Position numbers and translations under genes: made by a program. Of a DNA stretch of 64,000 nucleotides, positions 31,282-42,517 are shown piece after piece. The notes beneath the pieces were generated by a model that was not told the DNA's origin, made no database searches, and was given only the letters and a program-made list of their open reading frames with translations. The first letter of the stretch is position 1; each line of letters starts with the position of its first letter. The stretch covers positions 27,714,001 through 27,778,000 of the forward strand of contig OZ231128.1 in NCBI GenBank assembly GCA_965153355.1, read 5' to 3'. Source of the stretch: Flaccisagitta enflata. Lineage: Eukaryota > Chaetognatha > Sagittoidea > Aphragmophora.

Positions 31282-32391
31282 ATGGCAACAATTATTTCCC
31301 TCCTTTTTTGGTCGCCTCTTATTCGCACTTTGAAAGCTTTGTCCAACTTCTACAATAAACTTTTCTTAGAAGAGTGTCCAACACACTCTTTAACGGATGT
31401 AGAAAAAAGCATTGATGAAGATATGGATAAATCGCAAAAAGACGAGATGACGCAAAACAACGCCAATGTCAACGACGACGACGTCCAACCTGTGGAACCC
31501 AAAAAGCCCACGATTGGCTCTGGAGGCTCTGGCTCTGGAGACGCCTCTGGAGACGGCTCTGTTGAACCCACGATTGGCTCTGGAGGCTCTGGCTCTGGAG
31601 GCGGCTCTGTCGAACCCACGATTGACTCTGGAGGCTCTGGCTCTGGAGGCGGCTCTGTCGAACCCACGATTGGCACTGGAGGCTCTGGCTCTGGACGCGG
31701 CTCTGTTGAACCCACGATTGGCTCTGGAGGCTCTGGCTCTGGAGACGACTCTGTTGAACCCACGATTGACTCCGGAGACTCTGGCTCTGGAGACGGCTCA
31801 GATACCAACACACGACGTCGACATGCTGCCGCTGCCACCATCATCCGCGGCGCCGCCGCCGCCACCACCGCCGCCGCCGCCGCCAACTCATCTGGCTCTG
31901 AAGACGGCTCTGGTTCTGGAAGCGGCTCTGGCTGGGAAAGCGGTTTCTGGAGCTCTCCCTCTGGTGGCTCTGCCTCCGATATCAACTGGAGAACATCGGA
32001 GAACGTGGACCTGGACCCGGCCCTAGGACCTGGTTCTGACGACATCCTGGATTCTGGACCTGGAAGAGCTTTGATCCTCTTGGTTGACACGAAAGAAACC
32101 CATGTGGGTCATCTTCTTTTCGTCGAATTCAAATCCGGCTTTCGCATCGTCATCAAGAAATTTAAAGAAGAGTTGCCTCCTCATTTGCGTACGAAAAGCA
32201 TTCGGGAAAAGGAGATTCACGCTCTACACGTTGCCATTCGCGAAAATGAGGACTTTCTGAAAGAGCGAAAATTTCGTCTACTTTTGACCAGCGTCCCTCT
32301 GTTTCTCTATTTAGTAAATGCTAACGCAGACCAACTGGAATTCTTGAAACCTTTCTCTTTCTCGCTGGCGTTTGGGAGGAGAAGAGAATAA
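31282..32391 (+). CDS. Gly/Ser-repeat protein with RNase H-like C-terminus
   Basis: 369 codons, ATG 10 bases after the protease stop. The first 35 residues are hydrophobic/basic. An acidic stretch follows, then about six 16-residue repeats (VEPTIGSGGSGSGGGS type, 48-bp DNA units), an Arg/Ala-rich patch and further SG repeats. The last 115 residues resemble the RNase H domain of LTR-type retroelements. They have LILLVDTKETHVG with the first Asp, SIREKEIHALHVAI with the Glu, FLKERKFRLLLTS where the usual TD is TS, and a closing FLKPFSFSLAF. The third acidic residue is replaced, so catalysis is doubtful. A structural or binding role in the virion is possible. The RNase H call is by motif order only. 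Confidence 0.6.
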   Translation: MATIISLLFWSPLIRTLKALSNFYNKLFLEECPTHSLTDVEKSIDEDMDKSQKDEMTQNNANVNDDDVQPVEPKKPTIGSGGSGSGDASGDGSVEPTIGSGGSGSGGGSVEPTIDSGGSGSGGGSVEPTIGTGGSGSGRGSVEPTIGSGGSGSGDDSVEPTIDSGDSGSGDGSDTNTRRRHAAAATIIRGAAAATTAAAAANSSGSEDGSGSGSGSGWESGFWSSPSGGSASDINWRTSENVDLDPALGPGSDDILDSGPGRALILLVDTKETHVGHLLFVEFKSGFRIVIKKFKEELPPHLRTKSIREKEIHALHVAIRENEDFLKERKFRLLLTSVPLFLYLVNANADQLEFLKPFSFSLAFGRRRE

Positions 32392-32398
32392 GCAGATG

Positions 32399-32716
32399 AT
32401 GTCACTGATATCTGGCGTCACTGATATCTGGCGTCACTGATATCTGGCGTCACTGATATCTGGCGTCACTGATATCTGGCGTCACTGATATCTGGCGTCA
32501 CTGATATCTGGCGTCACTGATATCTGGCGTCACTGATATCTGGCGTCACTGATATCTGGCGTCACTGATATCTGGCGTCACTGATATCTGGCGTCACTGA
32601 TATCTGGCGTCACTGATATCTGGCGTCACTGATATCTGGCGTCACTGATTGATATCTGGCGTCACTGATATCTGGCGTCACTGATATCTGGCGTCACTGA
32701 TATCTGGCGTCACTGA
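32399..32716. repeat. 16-bp satellite inside the viral island
   Basis: About 20 near-perfect copies of 'gtcactgatatctggc', one with a 4-base insertion. Related pieces recur at 32814-32855. It fills most of the largest intergenic space of the island. Each unit contains the palindrome GATATC. Confidence 0.97.
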
Positions 32717-32925
32717 TTGTGTACATGAACTTTAATCCTCGCCTTAAGCTGATAAAAGTTTTTTTCGAATGATTAATTCCACAGCATCTAATATGTAATT
32801 TATGTCATTGATTGATGTCACTGATTGATGTCACTGATATCTGGCGTCACTGAACTTTAATCATCGCGTTATCAATTATCATATAACAATGTTTAAAATA
32901 ATCATATGATGTTTAATTTTCCCAG

Positions 32926-33438
32926 ATGGAAAGTGGAAAACGAGAAGGTTCTGAATCAACTGAATTGAAACAAGTTGAATCAGAGCCCCGATCAGAGCCC
33001 CGATCACCGAAACCAATACCTGGCCCAAATCCTAGCCTCCAGGCCCAAAGATTTCTTTTGATTCCACACCCTAATAGACCCGCCCCAAATCCCAGGGAGC
33101 GCCCGATTGAAACCATCCCACCAACCAATTTCTCAGACCATCTTGATTCGGACCACCCTAATCCACCATTACGCCCCAGAAAACTCGGCTTTGTTTTCTG
33201 CACTGTCATACTGATCTTACTGACCACCCAATTTGCATCAAATATCGCGCAAACCAAGTACTTCGCAGACCTTGTTGAAATTGAATCACGCCACGAAAAC
33301 CCATCTGTGCAACAGCCATTCGCGACCTGCATTGTCAACAATAAAACTAAAACTCTTACCCTAATTTGCAAAAACGCTGAAACTCGTAAATACTCCTTAA
33401 GACATTTGGATTTGGACACGTGTGACTTTGGAGAATAA
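32926..33438 (+). CDS. Single-pass membrane protein of the viral island
   Basis: 170 codons. Residues 1-85 are polar, Pro/Glu/Arg-rich and lack structure. Residues 87-108 form one membrane span (LGFVFCTVILILLTTQFASN) preceded by RPRK, suggesting a type II or tail-out orientation. The outer 60 residues have three Cys (135, 148, 166) and one NKT glycosylation site. The part around 33021-33110 (PGPNPSLQAQ) matches the 'ggcccaaatcctagcctcc' repeats of host family B, so part of the N-terminal region looks repeat-derived. A cag stands directly before the ATG, so an upstream exon is possible. No family was recognised. The stop is four bases before the next ATG. Confidence 0.6.
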   Translation: MESGKREGSESTELKQVESEPRSEPRSPKPIPGPNPSLQAQRFLLIPHPNRPAPNPRERPIETIPPTNFSDHLDSDHPNPPLRPRKLGFVFCTVILILLTTQFASNIAQTKYFADLVEIESRHENPSVQQPFATCIVNNKTKTLTLICKNAETRKYSLRHLDLDTCDFGE

Positions 33439-33442
33439 TTGC

Positions 33443-33881
33443 ATGGACGCACAAGATCTTCAATTGAAGGCGTTGAACAGGTAAAACTAATACTAATTTT
33501 GTCTAATACTTAATATGAGCAACAAAACACAAACCAAAAAATGATATCATTTTGTAATTCTTTTCATACTAGAGAACTAATTCATTCACGAAATAAAAAG
33601 AACAATCAAATTGGAATGGGGCGTAGAAGGAGAAGACGAAAAGGACACAAGAATAGACGACGTAGACGTAGACGTAGACGCAGAACCAAAGTACTCATGC
33701 ATATTCAATGTTACATACACACAGACATGACATTTTGCTATTTTTCCCATGCATGTACATAAACATTCCGTTTTCTTTGACATTCTGTTCCCAGGGTGCT
33801 GGCACATCACACAAGAACGCGTTACGTGGAGTGAAAAGAACAATAACTAAACAACGAAGACGGAGAAGAAAGACAAAATGA
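33443..33881 (+). CDS. Arg-rich virion core-like protein, 3 exons
   Basis: Exons 33443-33480, 33573-33690 and 33795-33881 join in phase to 80 codons plus stop. The product is a short leader followed by Arg blocks (GRRRRRRKGHKN, RRRRRRRRRRTK, KQRRRRRKTK), as in adenovirus core peptide mu/pX, protamines and other DNA-condensing proteins. The leader ends near NQIGMG, which loosely recalls the Gly-containing sites cut by adenain, so the protein may be a precursor (inference). Both introns are GT-AG and short. It lies four bases after the membrane-protein stop. The middle exon alone is also open without splicing. Confidence 0.65.
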
Positions 33882-33905
33882 TTCTATGCAAATCTTTCTT
33901 TTAAT

Positions 33906-34598
33906 ATGGTCATTGAAAGTAGTAAAAAACAAAGATTAAAAGCCTTTCTTAAAAAAAGAAAAATTAAATACATCCGTTTTAAAAAGGGACGAGTTGTTCC
34001 AATAGATGTAAATATGGCTCTGAATGATGAAGAACACCCTTTTCAATACTTTCCTGCTTATTCCCTAAACGATCCCGATTTTTCAATTCTAAGACATCGT
34101 CTTGATTCATTCGCCGAATGGCCCCGTCATCGTTCCCAAACCCCAGCGCTTCTTGCCTCTGCAGGCTTCTATTTGATCAATTTGAGCAGAGGATTGGTTA
34201 GATGCTTCCGTTGTGGACTTGAATTGAGAGATTGGCAGCCTGGAGATATAGCAATCTATGAGCATGAAAAATTTTCTCCAAACTGTCTTTTTATCATTGA
34301 AGAACGTAATAAGAGAGCAAAACGCCATGGAATTGAAGATTTAACCCCTTTTATTCGCGCACTGGATTCTACAAATAAGAACGATTTAGTTAATCATGGC
34401 GAAAACCTACTTGTTAAGATACGGTGTAAAGTCTGCTTTACAAAAGTAGCCAATACATTATTGTTACCTTGTGCGCACCTGGCCATGTGCTCTGATTGTT
34501 GTTTGCGCATTCACCCATGCAATGCCACGTATCCTTACAGCAGGAAATGTCCAGTTTGCCGTTCACTCTTTATGAACGAAATCCAAGTTTATCTTTAA
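33906..34598 (+). CDS. IAP-family protein with BIR and RING domains
   Basis: 230 codons in one exon, 24 bases after the core-protein stop. Residues 62-131 are a BIR domain: RLDSFAEWP, ASAGFYLINL, zinc ligands C100 and C103 (RCFRCG), H120 (EHEKF) and C127. Residues 174-218 are a C3HC4 RING: C174, C177, C189, H191, C195, C198, C215 and C218. The N-terminal 45 residues are very basic. One BIR plus a RING is the layout of insect-virus and many invertebrate IAPs, which bind caspases or pro-apoptotic factors and act as ubiquitin ligases. Here it would restrain host cell death. All metal ligands are present, so it appears intact. It could equally be a host gene captured by the element. Confidence 0.93.
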   Translation: MVIESSKKQRLKAFLKKRKIKYIRFKKGRVVPIDVNMALNDEEHPFQYFPAYSLNDPDFSILRHRLDSFAEWPRHRSQTPALLASAGFYLINLSRGLVRCFRCGLELRDWQPGDIAIYEHEKFSPNCLFIIEERNKRAKRHGIEDLTPFIRALDSTNKNDLVNHGENLLVKIRCKVCFTKVANTLLLPCAHLAMCSDCCLRIHPCNATYPYSRKCPVCRSLFMNEIQVYL

Positions 34599-35084
34599 AT
34601 TAAATGAAAATTAACTCAATAACATTTCAATAAATAATTAAAATTAATGTAATATAACCGCAATTGATTTACACTAATATTGTTTGCTCAACTCAATTCA
34701 ACTCTTTCTATATCCTACACTAATCAAATAAGCGAAAATGCAACACACACAACAGCTAGATAAATGACTGTGTTGGCATTACCTATAATTTACTACCTGT
34801 GAAAACGTTGTTGCATCAATCTTTTTCGAAATAGAAAATGTGCTTAGAACCATTAATGCTCTACTACTATGGCGGGCGTCTGACATTCTCAAGGCAGTGA
34901 TTTAACGTTTATGACTGATCGACTTGTATTGTTTATGTATCTTGCTCACGTTTCATTGGCCCCAAGACTGAATTCAGTTCTATCCTTTATGTGTCTACCT
35001 TCGCTTGGTAAATGTTGTAACTCCGGTCACTTCAATTCATAAATGCAGTTGCTGTGGCCATGATGGTGATTGTACTTGTAGCTG

Positions 35085-35088
<4 letters not shown>
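34599..35088. other. Right flank of the viral island, no gene
   Basis: AT-rich to about 34750, then host-like sequence. The right terminus of the element must lie here or further right. Its inverted repeat cannot be recognised because the left end is beyond the gap. Confidence 0.45.
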
Positions 35089-35177
<89 letters not shown>

Positions 35178-35345
35178 CTCTCTTTCATTTTTTCATTCTC
35201 CCTTTCCTATCTTGTTCTTCTTCTTCATCTTGTTCTTCTTCTTTTTCTTCTTCTTCTTCTTCTTCTTCTTCTTCTTCTTCTTCTTCTTCTTCTTCTTCTT
35301 CTTCTTCTTCTTCTTCTTCTTCTTCTTCTTTCTTCTTCTTCTTCA
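35089..35345. repeat. (CT)n and (TTC)n microsatellites
   Basis: CT to about 35168, then TTC from 35220 to 35340. Confidence 0.97.
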
Positions 35346-35436
35346 TCTCTTCTTCTTCTTTACTTCACGTCTCTCTCAGTTTTCCTTGAGACTTGGTAAT
35401 GGATGGGTGCGATTAACCATCGTGGGCAGAGAGAAC

Positions 35437-35504
<68 letters not shown>
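35437..35504. repeat. (GA)n microsatellite
   Basis: About 33 GA units. Confidence 0.97.
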
Positions 35505-36045
35505 ACTTGCAGCTTGGAGGCGGTTCTTCACGCTTCGTTGTTAATTTTTTTTTCTTCTTCTTCACCCTCTCCTTAAAAATGGCTGTTCGAGTTTTTAAGC
35601 TTCTAACTACAACACTTTAACAGCCTTCTTCAAGATGGCGTAATTGATTTTTCAATGGCGCAGCAAAAAAAAATTCTTTTAGATTTATGAAGCGGTTTTC
35701 GTTCTGATTTTTTTTTTCCTCTTTATTTTTATTCCCCTTTTCTGTTTCGGCAAAAAAATCTAAGCAATCGTCGGCTAGCAGAACTAAAAGTTCTGAGGGC
35801 TCATTATCGAAGGTTCCGACTGTGCCTTGGCGTGGGTCTGCTTGACCTCTTTTTTTCTCATTGAGTCATTTCCGGATAGGAGAGTCATGTTTATCTATTA
35901 TTATTCGCCTAATCAACGTTTTCGTTGATGACGTGGTTTGACAATGCAATGTTTAGTCTCATCGTGTTTTTTTTTTTTTTTTTTTTTTTTTTTTGTCGCT
36001 GTTGTTTTGTCTGGTGTTGGCGAAAGTGACAGTTGCTGTCATTGA
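35505..36045. other. No gene recognised
   Basis: Contains a T tract at 35968-35994. No coding signal. Confidence 0.45.
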
Positions 36046-36047
36046 TT

Positions 36048-36050
36048 TCG

Positions 36051-36142
<92 letters not shown>

Positions 36143-36151
36143 CTGTTGCGG

Positions 36152-36205
<54 letters not shown>

Positions 36206-36220
36206 TTGTTGTCGTTGTCG

Positions 36221-36273
<53 letters not shown>

Positions 36274-36275
36274 GA
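36048..36275. repeat. (GTT)n microsatellite
   Basis: About 75 units with two short interruptions. Confidence 0.97.
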
Positions 36276-36554
36276 CAAAGTTGTCGCCGCTGCCTAGTTT
36301 CCGGCTAGCTTGTTGTCGTTAATCGCTCTGTTTTGCAACGTTACCCTTGCTTAGCTATAGACTAAGGCTGAGTGCTGAGGTCGTCATTGTTGCTTTTTCC
36401 CATTGAATTGACAGCGTTTTGTGGTGGTGGCTGTTTCTGTTTACATCCATGAATACGGAGAAGAAAAAAAGTGATTGCGTTGCATGGAAGTCTTCATTGT
36501 TTGGGACAAACCGATGTTGTTGGCGCTTTTTCCTCGCCTCCTCGGACGTGTTTT

Positions 36555-37778
<1,224 letters not shown>

Positions 37779-37866
37779 AACAAACAAACAAACAAACAAA
37801 CAAACAAACAAACAAACAAACAAACAAACAAACAAACAAACAAACAAACAAACAAACAAACAAACA
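37779..37866. repeat. (CAAA)n microsatellite
   Basis: About 22 units. Confidence 0.97.
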
Positions 37867-38383
37867 TGCAAACAAGCTAAATAAACTAAACAAACTAGAC
37901 AAACAAAGTTTCCTTTTTTTTTTCCCCTCTCTCTCTCTTCCCGCTTTCCCAGTTTCCGACGGAGAATAGAAAAGGAGTCCAAATCTGCAACAATGGCATG
38001 ACGCGCAAATTTGCATATTTGCCAAGTTGAGTGTGAAGCAAAAACCCTTTTTACTTACATCACTCGACCCAACTTAACGACCTACGTCCTCCTTTCTAGC
38101 TCTCTCTGTCTTTCTCTTTCTCTTTCCGTTTATTGTTTGTTGTCTTTTGATTTCATCTGATATATTCCGACTCACTGTGTTTTCAAAAGTTTACTTGTCT
38201 GTCCTAATTCTAAGTCATTCTGTTTAACTGTCATTTTTTTGTTTGTTTGTCTTTCCATGTTTTTTTCTTTCTTTACGCTGTTTCCGCTCTTCCTGTCGCC
38301 ATCTAGGTATCAGTCTTACTCATTATCTGTCTGTCTGTGTTTCTGTTTTTCTTCCTGTCTGTCTGTTGGTCTGTTTATCTGCT

Positions 38384-39040
<657 letters not shown>

Positions 39041-39044
39041 CTTC

Positions 39045-39290
39045 CTCTTTTTCTTTTTCTTTTACTTTTTCTTTTTCTTTTTCTTTTTCTTTTCCTTTTT
39101 CTTTTTCTTCTTCTTCTTTTTCTCGTTCTTCTCGTACTCATACTCGTTCTTGTTCCTGTTCTTGTTTTTCAATTTCATTTCCGTTTCCATTTCCATTTCC
39201 ATTTCCATTTCCATTTCCATTTCCATTTCCATTTCCATTTCCATTTCCATTTCCAGCTCCATTTCCATTTCCACTCCCTTTTCCATTTCT
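39045..39290. repeat. (TTTTTC)n and (CATTTC)n hexamer arrays
   Basis: TTTTTC-type units to 39120, then about 13 CATTTC units from 39177. Confidence 0.95.
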
Positions 39291-39294
39291 TTTT

Positions 39295-39495
39295 AGTTGC
39301 GGACACGCAACTCTATAAGAGGTTTTGTCCGTCCGTCGGTCCGTCCGTCGGTCGGTCCGTGGACACGAGTCAAAAAGTGCGAAAATGAGCGTTTTGGATG
39401 GTTCTTGTGTAGGTGTGGGGGGCATGGGGTATGGATGGGGGTTGGATGCCCCTGCCCACCCGTCCGCAACGATATTGTGACCCCGCGGCACTTGT
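39295..39495 (+). mobile_element. Family A element, GTTGCG subfamily
   Basis: Starts AGTTGCGGACACGCAACT, GTCC/GTCG array, 'tgcccacccgtccgcaacg', and then the alternative end with hairpin GTGACCCCGCGGCAC. Confidence 0.85.
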
Positions 39496-39503
39496 TCTTT
39501 TTA

Positions 39504-39614
39504 TTTTTATTCTTATTTTTATTTCTATTTCTATTTCTATTTCTATTTCTATTTCTATTTCTATTTCTATTTCTATTTCTATTTCTATTTCTATTTCTAT
39601 TTCTATTTCTATTT
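39504..39614. repeat. (TATTTC)n hexamer array
   Basis: About 17 units between two family A copies. Confidence 0.96.
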
Positions 39615-39616
39615 CT

Positions 39617-39788
39617 AGTTGCGGACACGCAACTCTATAAGAGGCTTTGTCCGTCCGTCCGTCCGTCCGTCCGTTGGTTGGTCGGTTGGTCGGTTGGTCG
39701 GTCCGTGGACACGAGTTGAAAAGTGAGGAAACGCGCATTTCCGCCCCTGCCCACCCGTCCGCAACTGGTGGCCGTGTATCCGGCTTTG
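39617..39788 (+). mobile_element. Family A element, GTTGCG subfamily
   Basis: Starts AGTTGCGGACACGCAACT. Its 3' box reads cacccgtccgcaact, the exact complement of the first ten bases, and it ends tatccggctttg. Confidence 0.87.
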
Positions 39789-39851
39789 TTATTTTTATTT
39801 TTATTTTTATTTTTATTTTTATTTTTATTTTTATTTTTATTTTTATTTTTA

Positions 39852-39882
<31 letters not shown>

Positions 39883-39978
39883 TTTATTTTTATTTTTTTT
39901 TAGTTTTTATTTTATTTTTATTTCTATTTCTATTTTTATTTTTATTTTTGTTTTTATTTTAATTTTTATTTTTATTTT
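39789..39978. repeat. (TTTTTA)n hexamer array
   Basis: About 30 units, starting at the last T of the family A copy. Confidence 0.96.
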
Positions 39979-40473
39979 TCATCTCAAATTTCATCTCCTC
40001 CTCCGCTACCTCCTTAGATGGGTCCTAGACATATATGAGCAGGTGTGTTCGTTGGTAGGTCCGTCCGTCGGTAAATTGTCTTAATGGCTCGACAGAGGAG
40101 ACCGGCATGGTCGATTGGCTCCACTCGATTCAATTTCCTCATCACTTCTTTTATATCATCTTGTACCTAAAGAGACGCATATATTACGCATCTCTGTGCC
40201 TTTTTTCTTCATTTCCTCCCCCATCTTCATCATCTGTTTGCGTGTCTCCGCCTTTTCTATTTTTACTTGTCGTTGAGAATTTTAATCACATCATTATCTT
40301 TGGAGACTTCACCTTCTTTTTCTTCATTAGCTTTGTTTTCTTATTTTTTTTTCTTCCTTTTTTCATGTCAAACACTCAAATGAGTTCATTCTCGAAAGGT
40401 CTCTTTTTCCTTCGATTTGGATGTCACCGTCGATGGCGTAACGACCCGTGTTTTTGCCATAAATGCGGAAGAG

Positions 40474-40837
40474 GTGGAATACGCATGTCAGAGTGCCGTA
40501 ATCGGCTGAGATTGGCTTTCCCCCCGCCATCATCTGTTTTCTTTGCTTAAATGCTATCAAATGAGCCGTTGCGCGATTTTCAAATCGATCGGGGACCATC
40601 GTTAGGATGACCATGAAGTTTACATAGATATCTATGGCAGAAGAAAAATTTGCATAATAAAAATATTGATTCCAATGCTAATTCAATACAAACTTCAACC
40701 ACTCCCTAACGATGGTTCCCGATCGAATTGAAGGTCGCGCAACGGCTCGTTTGAAAGGAATTTTGCAAAAGAAAACGATGAGGGCGGGGGGAAAGCCAGT
40801 TTCGCCCGTTTTTGGCACCCTAACACACGTAAGGTGG
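40474..40837. mobile_element. Inverted-repeat element with about 135-bp arms
   Basis: 'taacgatggt' and 'cgatcga' with 'cgcgcaacggct' at 40702-40760 return inverted at 40555-40610. The similarity extends to 'gcggggggaaagcca' and 'gtggaatc' on both arms. The spacer is about 90 bases. A minus-strand frame over the left arm was considered coding and not accepted. Confidence 0.75.
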
Positions 40838-40973
40838 AATCATGACAAATTTGAAGGATAGTTGTGATGGGTCCAGATTAGACACCGGTAAGAGCTCCAA
40901 AGGCTCTTGCCTTTATTTTGAATGTTGTGGAGTAGTAATGTTGTCCAACTTTCATAGATATTGACCGCTCTTT

Positions 40974-41772
40974 GGGCAGCGGCCCCAAAGGGGTCAATGA
41001 CCTATGCTTTCACACAAATGGGGAATTTTCCCCTCCTTCTCCTCCTTTGTACCCCCCCCCCCTCCCCCAGCCTCCAGGCCAATATCTCAGCCCGGAGGCC
41101 CAAATCCCAGCCTCGAGGCCCAAATCCCAGTCTTGAGGCCCAAATCCCACCCTCAAGGCCCAAATCCCAACCCCAAGGCCAAGATTCCAGTCTCTAGGGT
41201 GATTAGGGTGGTCGGAGTGGAGATAGGTCATTTATCTGCGGGTGATAGGTTTTGGGCGCATTGTGTAGGCCGGCAGGGGTGATTAGGGTGGTCGGAGTGG
41301 AGATAGGTCATTTATCTGCGGGTGTTAGGTTTTGGCCGCATTGTGTAGGCCGGCAGGGGTGATTAGGGTGGTCGGAGTGGAGATAGGTCATTTATCTGCG
41401 GGTGATAGGTTTTGGGCGCATTGTGTAGGCCGGCAAGGGTGGTCGGAGTGGAGATAGGTCATTTATCTGCGGGTGATAGGTTTTGGGTGCATTATGTAGG
41501 CCGGCAGGGGTGATTAGGGTGGTTGGAGTGGAGAAAGGTCATTTATCTGCGGGTGATAGGTTTTGGGCGCATTGTGTAGGCCGGCAGGGGTGATTAGGGT
41601 GGTCGGAGTGGGGATAGGTCATTTATCTGCGGGTGATAGGTTTTGGGCGCATTGTGGCCTGGAGGCTGGGGGAAGGGGTGTGGGGTGCGGAGGAGGAGAA
41701 GTAGGAGGAGGAGGAGAAAATTCCCCATATGTGTGAAAGCATAGGTCATCAACCCCTTCGGGGCCGCTGCCC
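40974..41772. mobile_element. Foldback element, family B, copy 3
   Basis: Arms GGGCAGCGGCCCC...gacctatgctttcacaca and its inverse. The loop has 'ggcccaaatcccagcctcga' repeats and then an 80-bp tandem repeat. Confidence 0.87.
41201..41656. repeat. 80-bp tandem repeat within a family B loop
   Basis: About 5.7 copies starting 'gattagggtggtcggagtgg' with 'cgggtgataggttttgggcg'. One copy lacks about 9 bases. Confidence 0.93.
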
Positions 41773-42166
41773 TGCTCCCCCCTCAACTTCAACCACAACC
41801 CACTTAAGCAGGGCTCGGGTACCGCTGACCATCTAACGCTTTTGCGACTATTCATCATATGCTAAGTCGCTGGTTTGTTTAAAGTCATAAGTATTGGCCA
41901 TCAGGTACCGCTGACTGTGTGCTATCCATGGATGACTGGCTATCTTCTCATCCTCCTCCCTCTGCCTCTTCATTTGCTTTTGTCTCTTCTATCTCTCCTT
42001 TCTCTCACGTGCTTCGAATCATTTGTAAGGTTTCTTCGGTTTGAGGTCTTTCCCTTATCACTGTCGATATCGAACCTTTTCTCGTTTGCCTTTCTCTGCG
42101 AAAGCAAGAGACTTATCCTTTCAGTATGCCTATCTACTTAATTGTGTGTTGTCTCTAACCCTTTTT

Positions 42167-42355
42167 GGGCAGCGGCCCGAAGGTGTCGATGACCCATGTT
42201 TTCACTCATATGAGGAATTTTCTCATTCTTCTTTCCCTCCTTCTCCCCCCCCCCCCCCCCCGCCTCTGACTCAAATCCCAGTCTCTAGGCCCAATCCAAG
42301 TCTCGAGGCCCGAATCCCAGTGTCGAGGCCTGAATCCCATCCCCGAGGGTCAAAT
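42167..42355 (+). mobile_element. Family B, single arm and part of loop
   Basis: One GGGCAGCGGCCC arm, a poly-C run and four loop repeats. The second arm is missing. Confidence 0.75.
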
Positions 42356-42423
42356 CCTTTCCTTAACCATCTAACGCATTTGCAACATTTCTGTCTCTGT
42401 CTTTCAGTGTCTTGCGCGCTCTC

Positions 42424-42441
42424 TTTCTTTCTCTCTCTCTT

Positions 42442-42514
<73 letters not shown>
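42424..42514. repeat. (CT)n microsatellite
   Basis: About 40 CT units with CTTT steps at the left. Confidence 0.97.

Positions 42515-42517
<3 letters not shown>

Noticed and set aside
31350-32090. Antisense 246-codon frame and a second plus-strand frame over the Gly/Ser repeats
   Set aside because: The 48-bp repeat keeps all its frames open. The plus-strand frame at 31282 alone continues into the RNase H-like part and fits the gene spacing.
32399-32716. CRISPR-like array
   Set aside because: Direct 16-bp tandem repeats without spacers in a eukaryotic context.
40363-40614. Minus-strand 83-codon frame with a Cys-containing strand pattern, considered as an Ig exon
   Set aside because: It lies over one arm of an inverted-repeat element, and the other arm has a different, broken reading.
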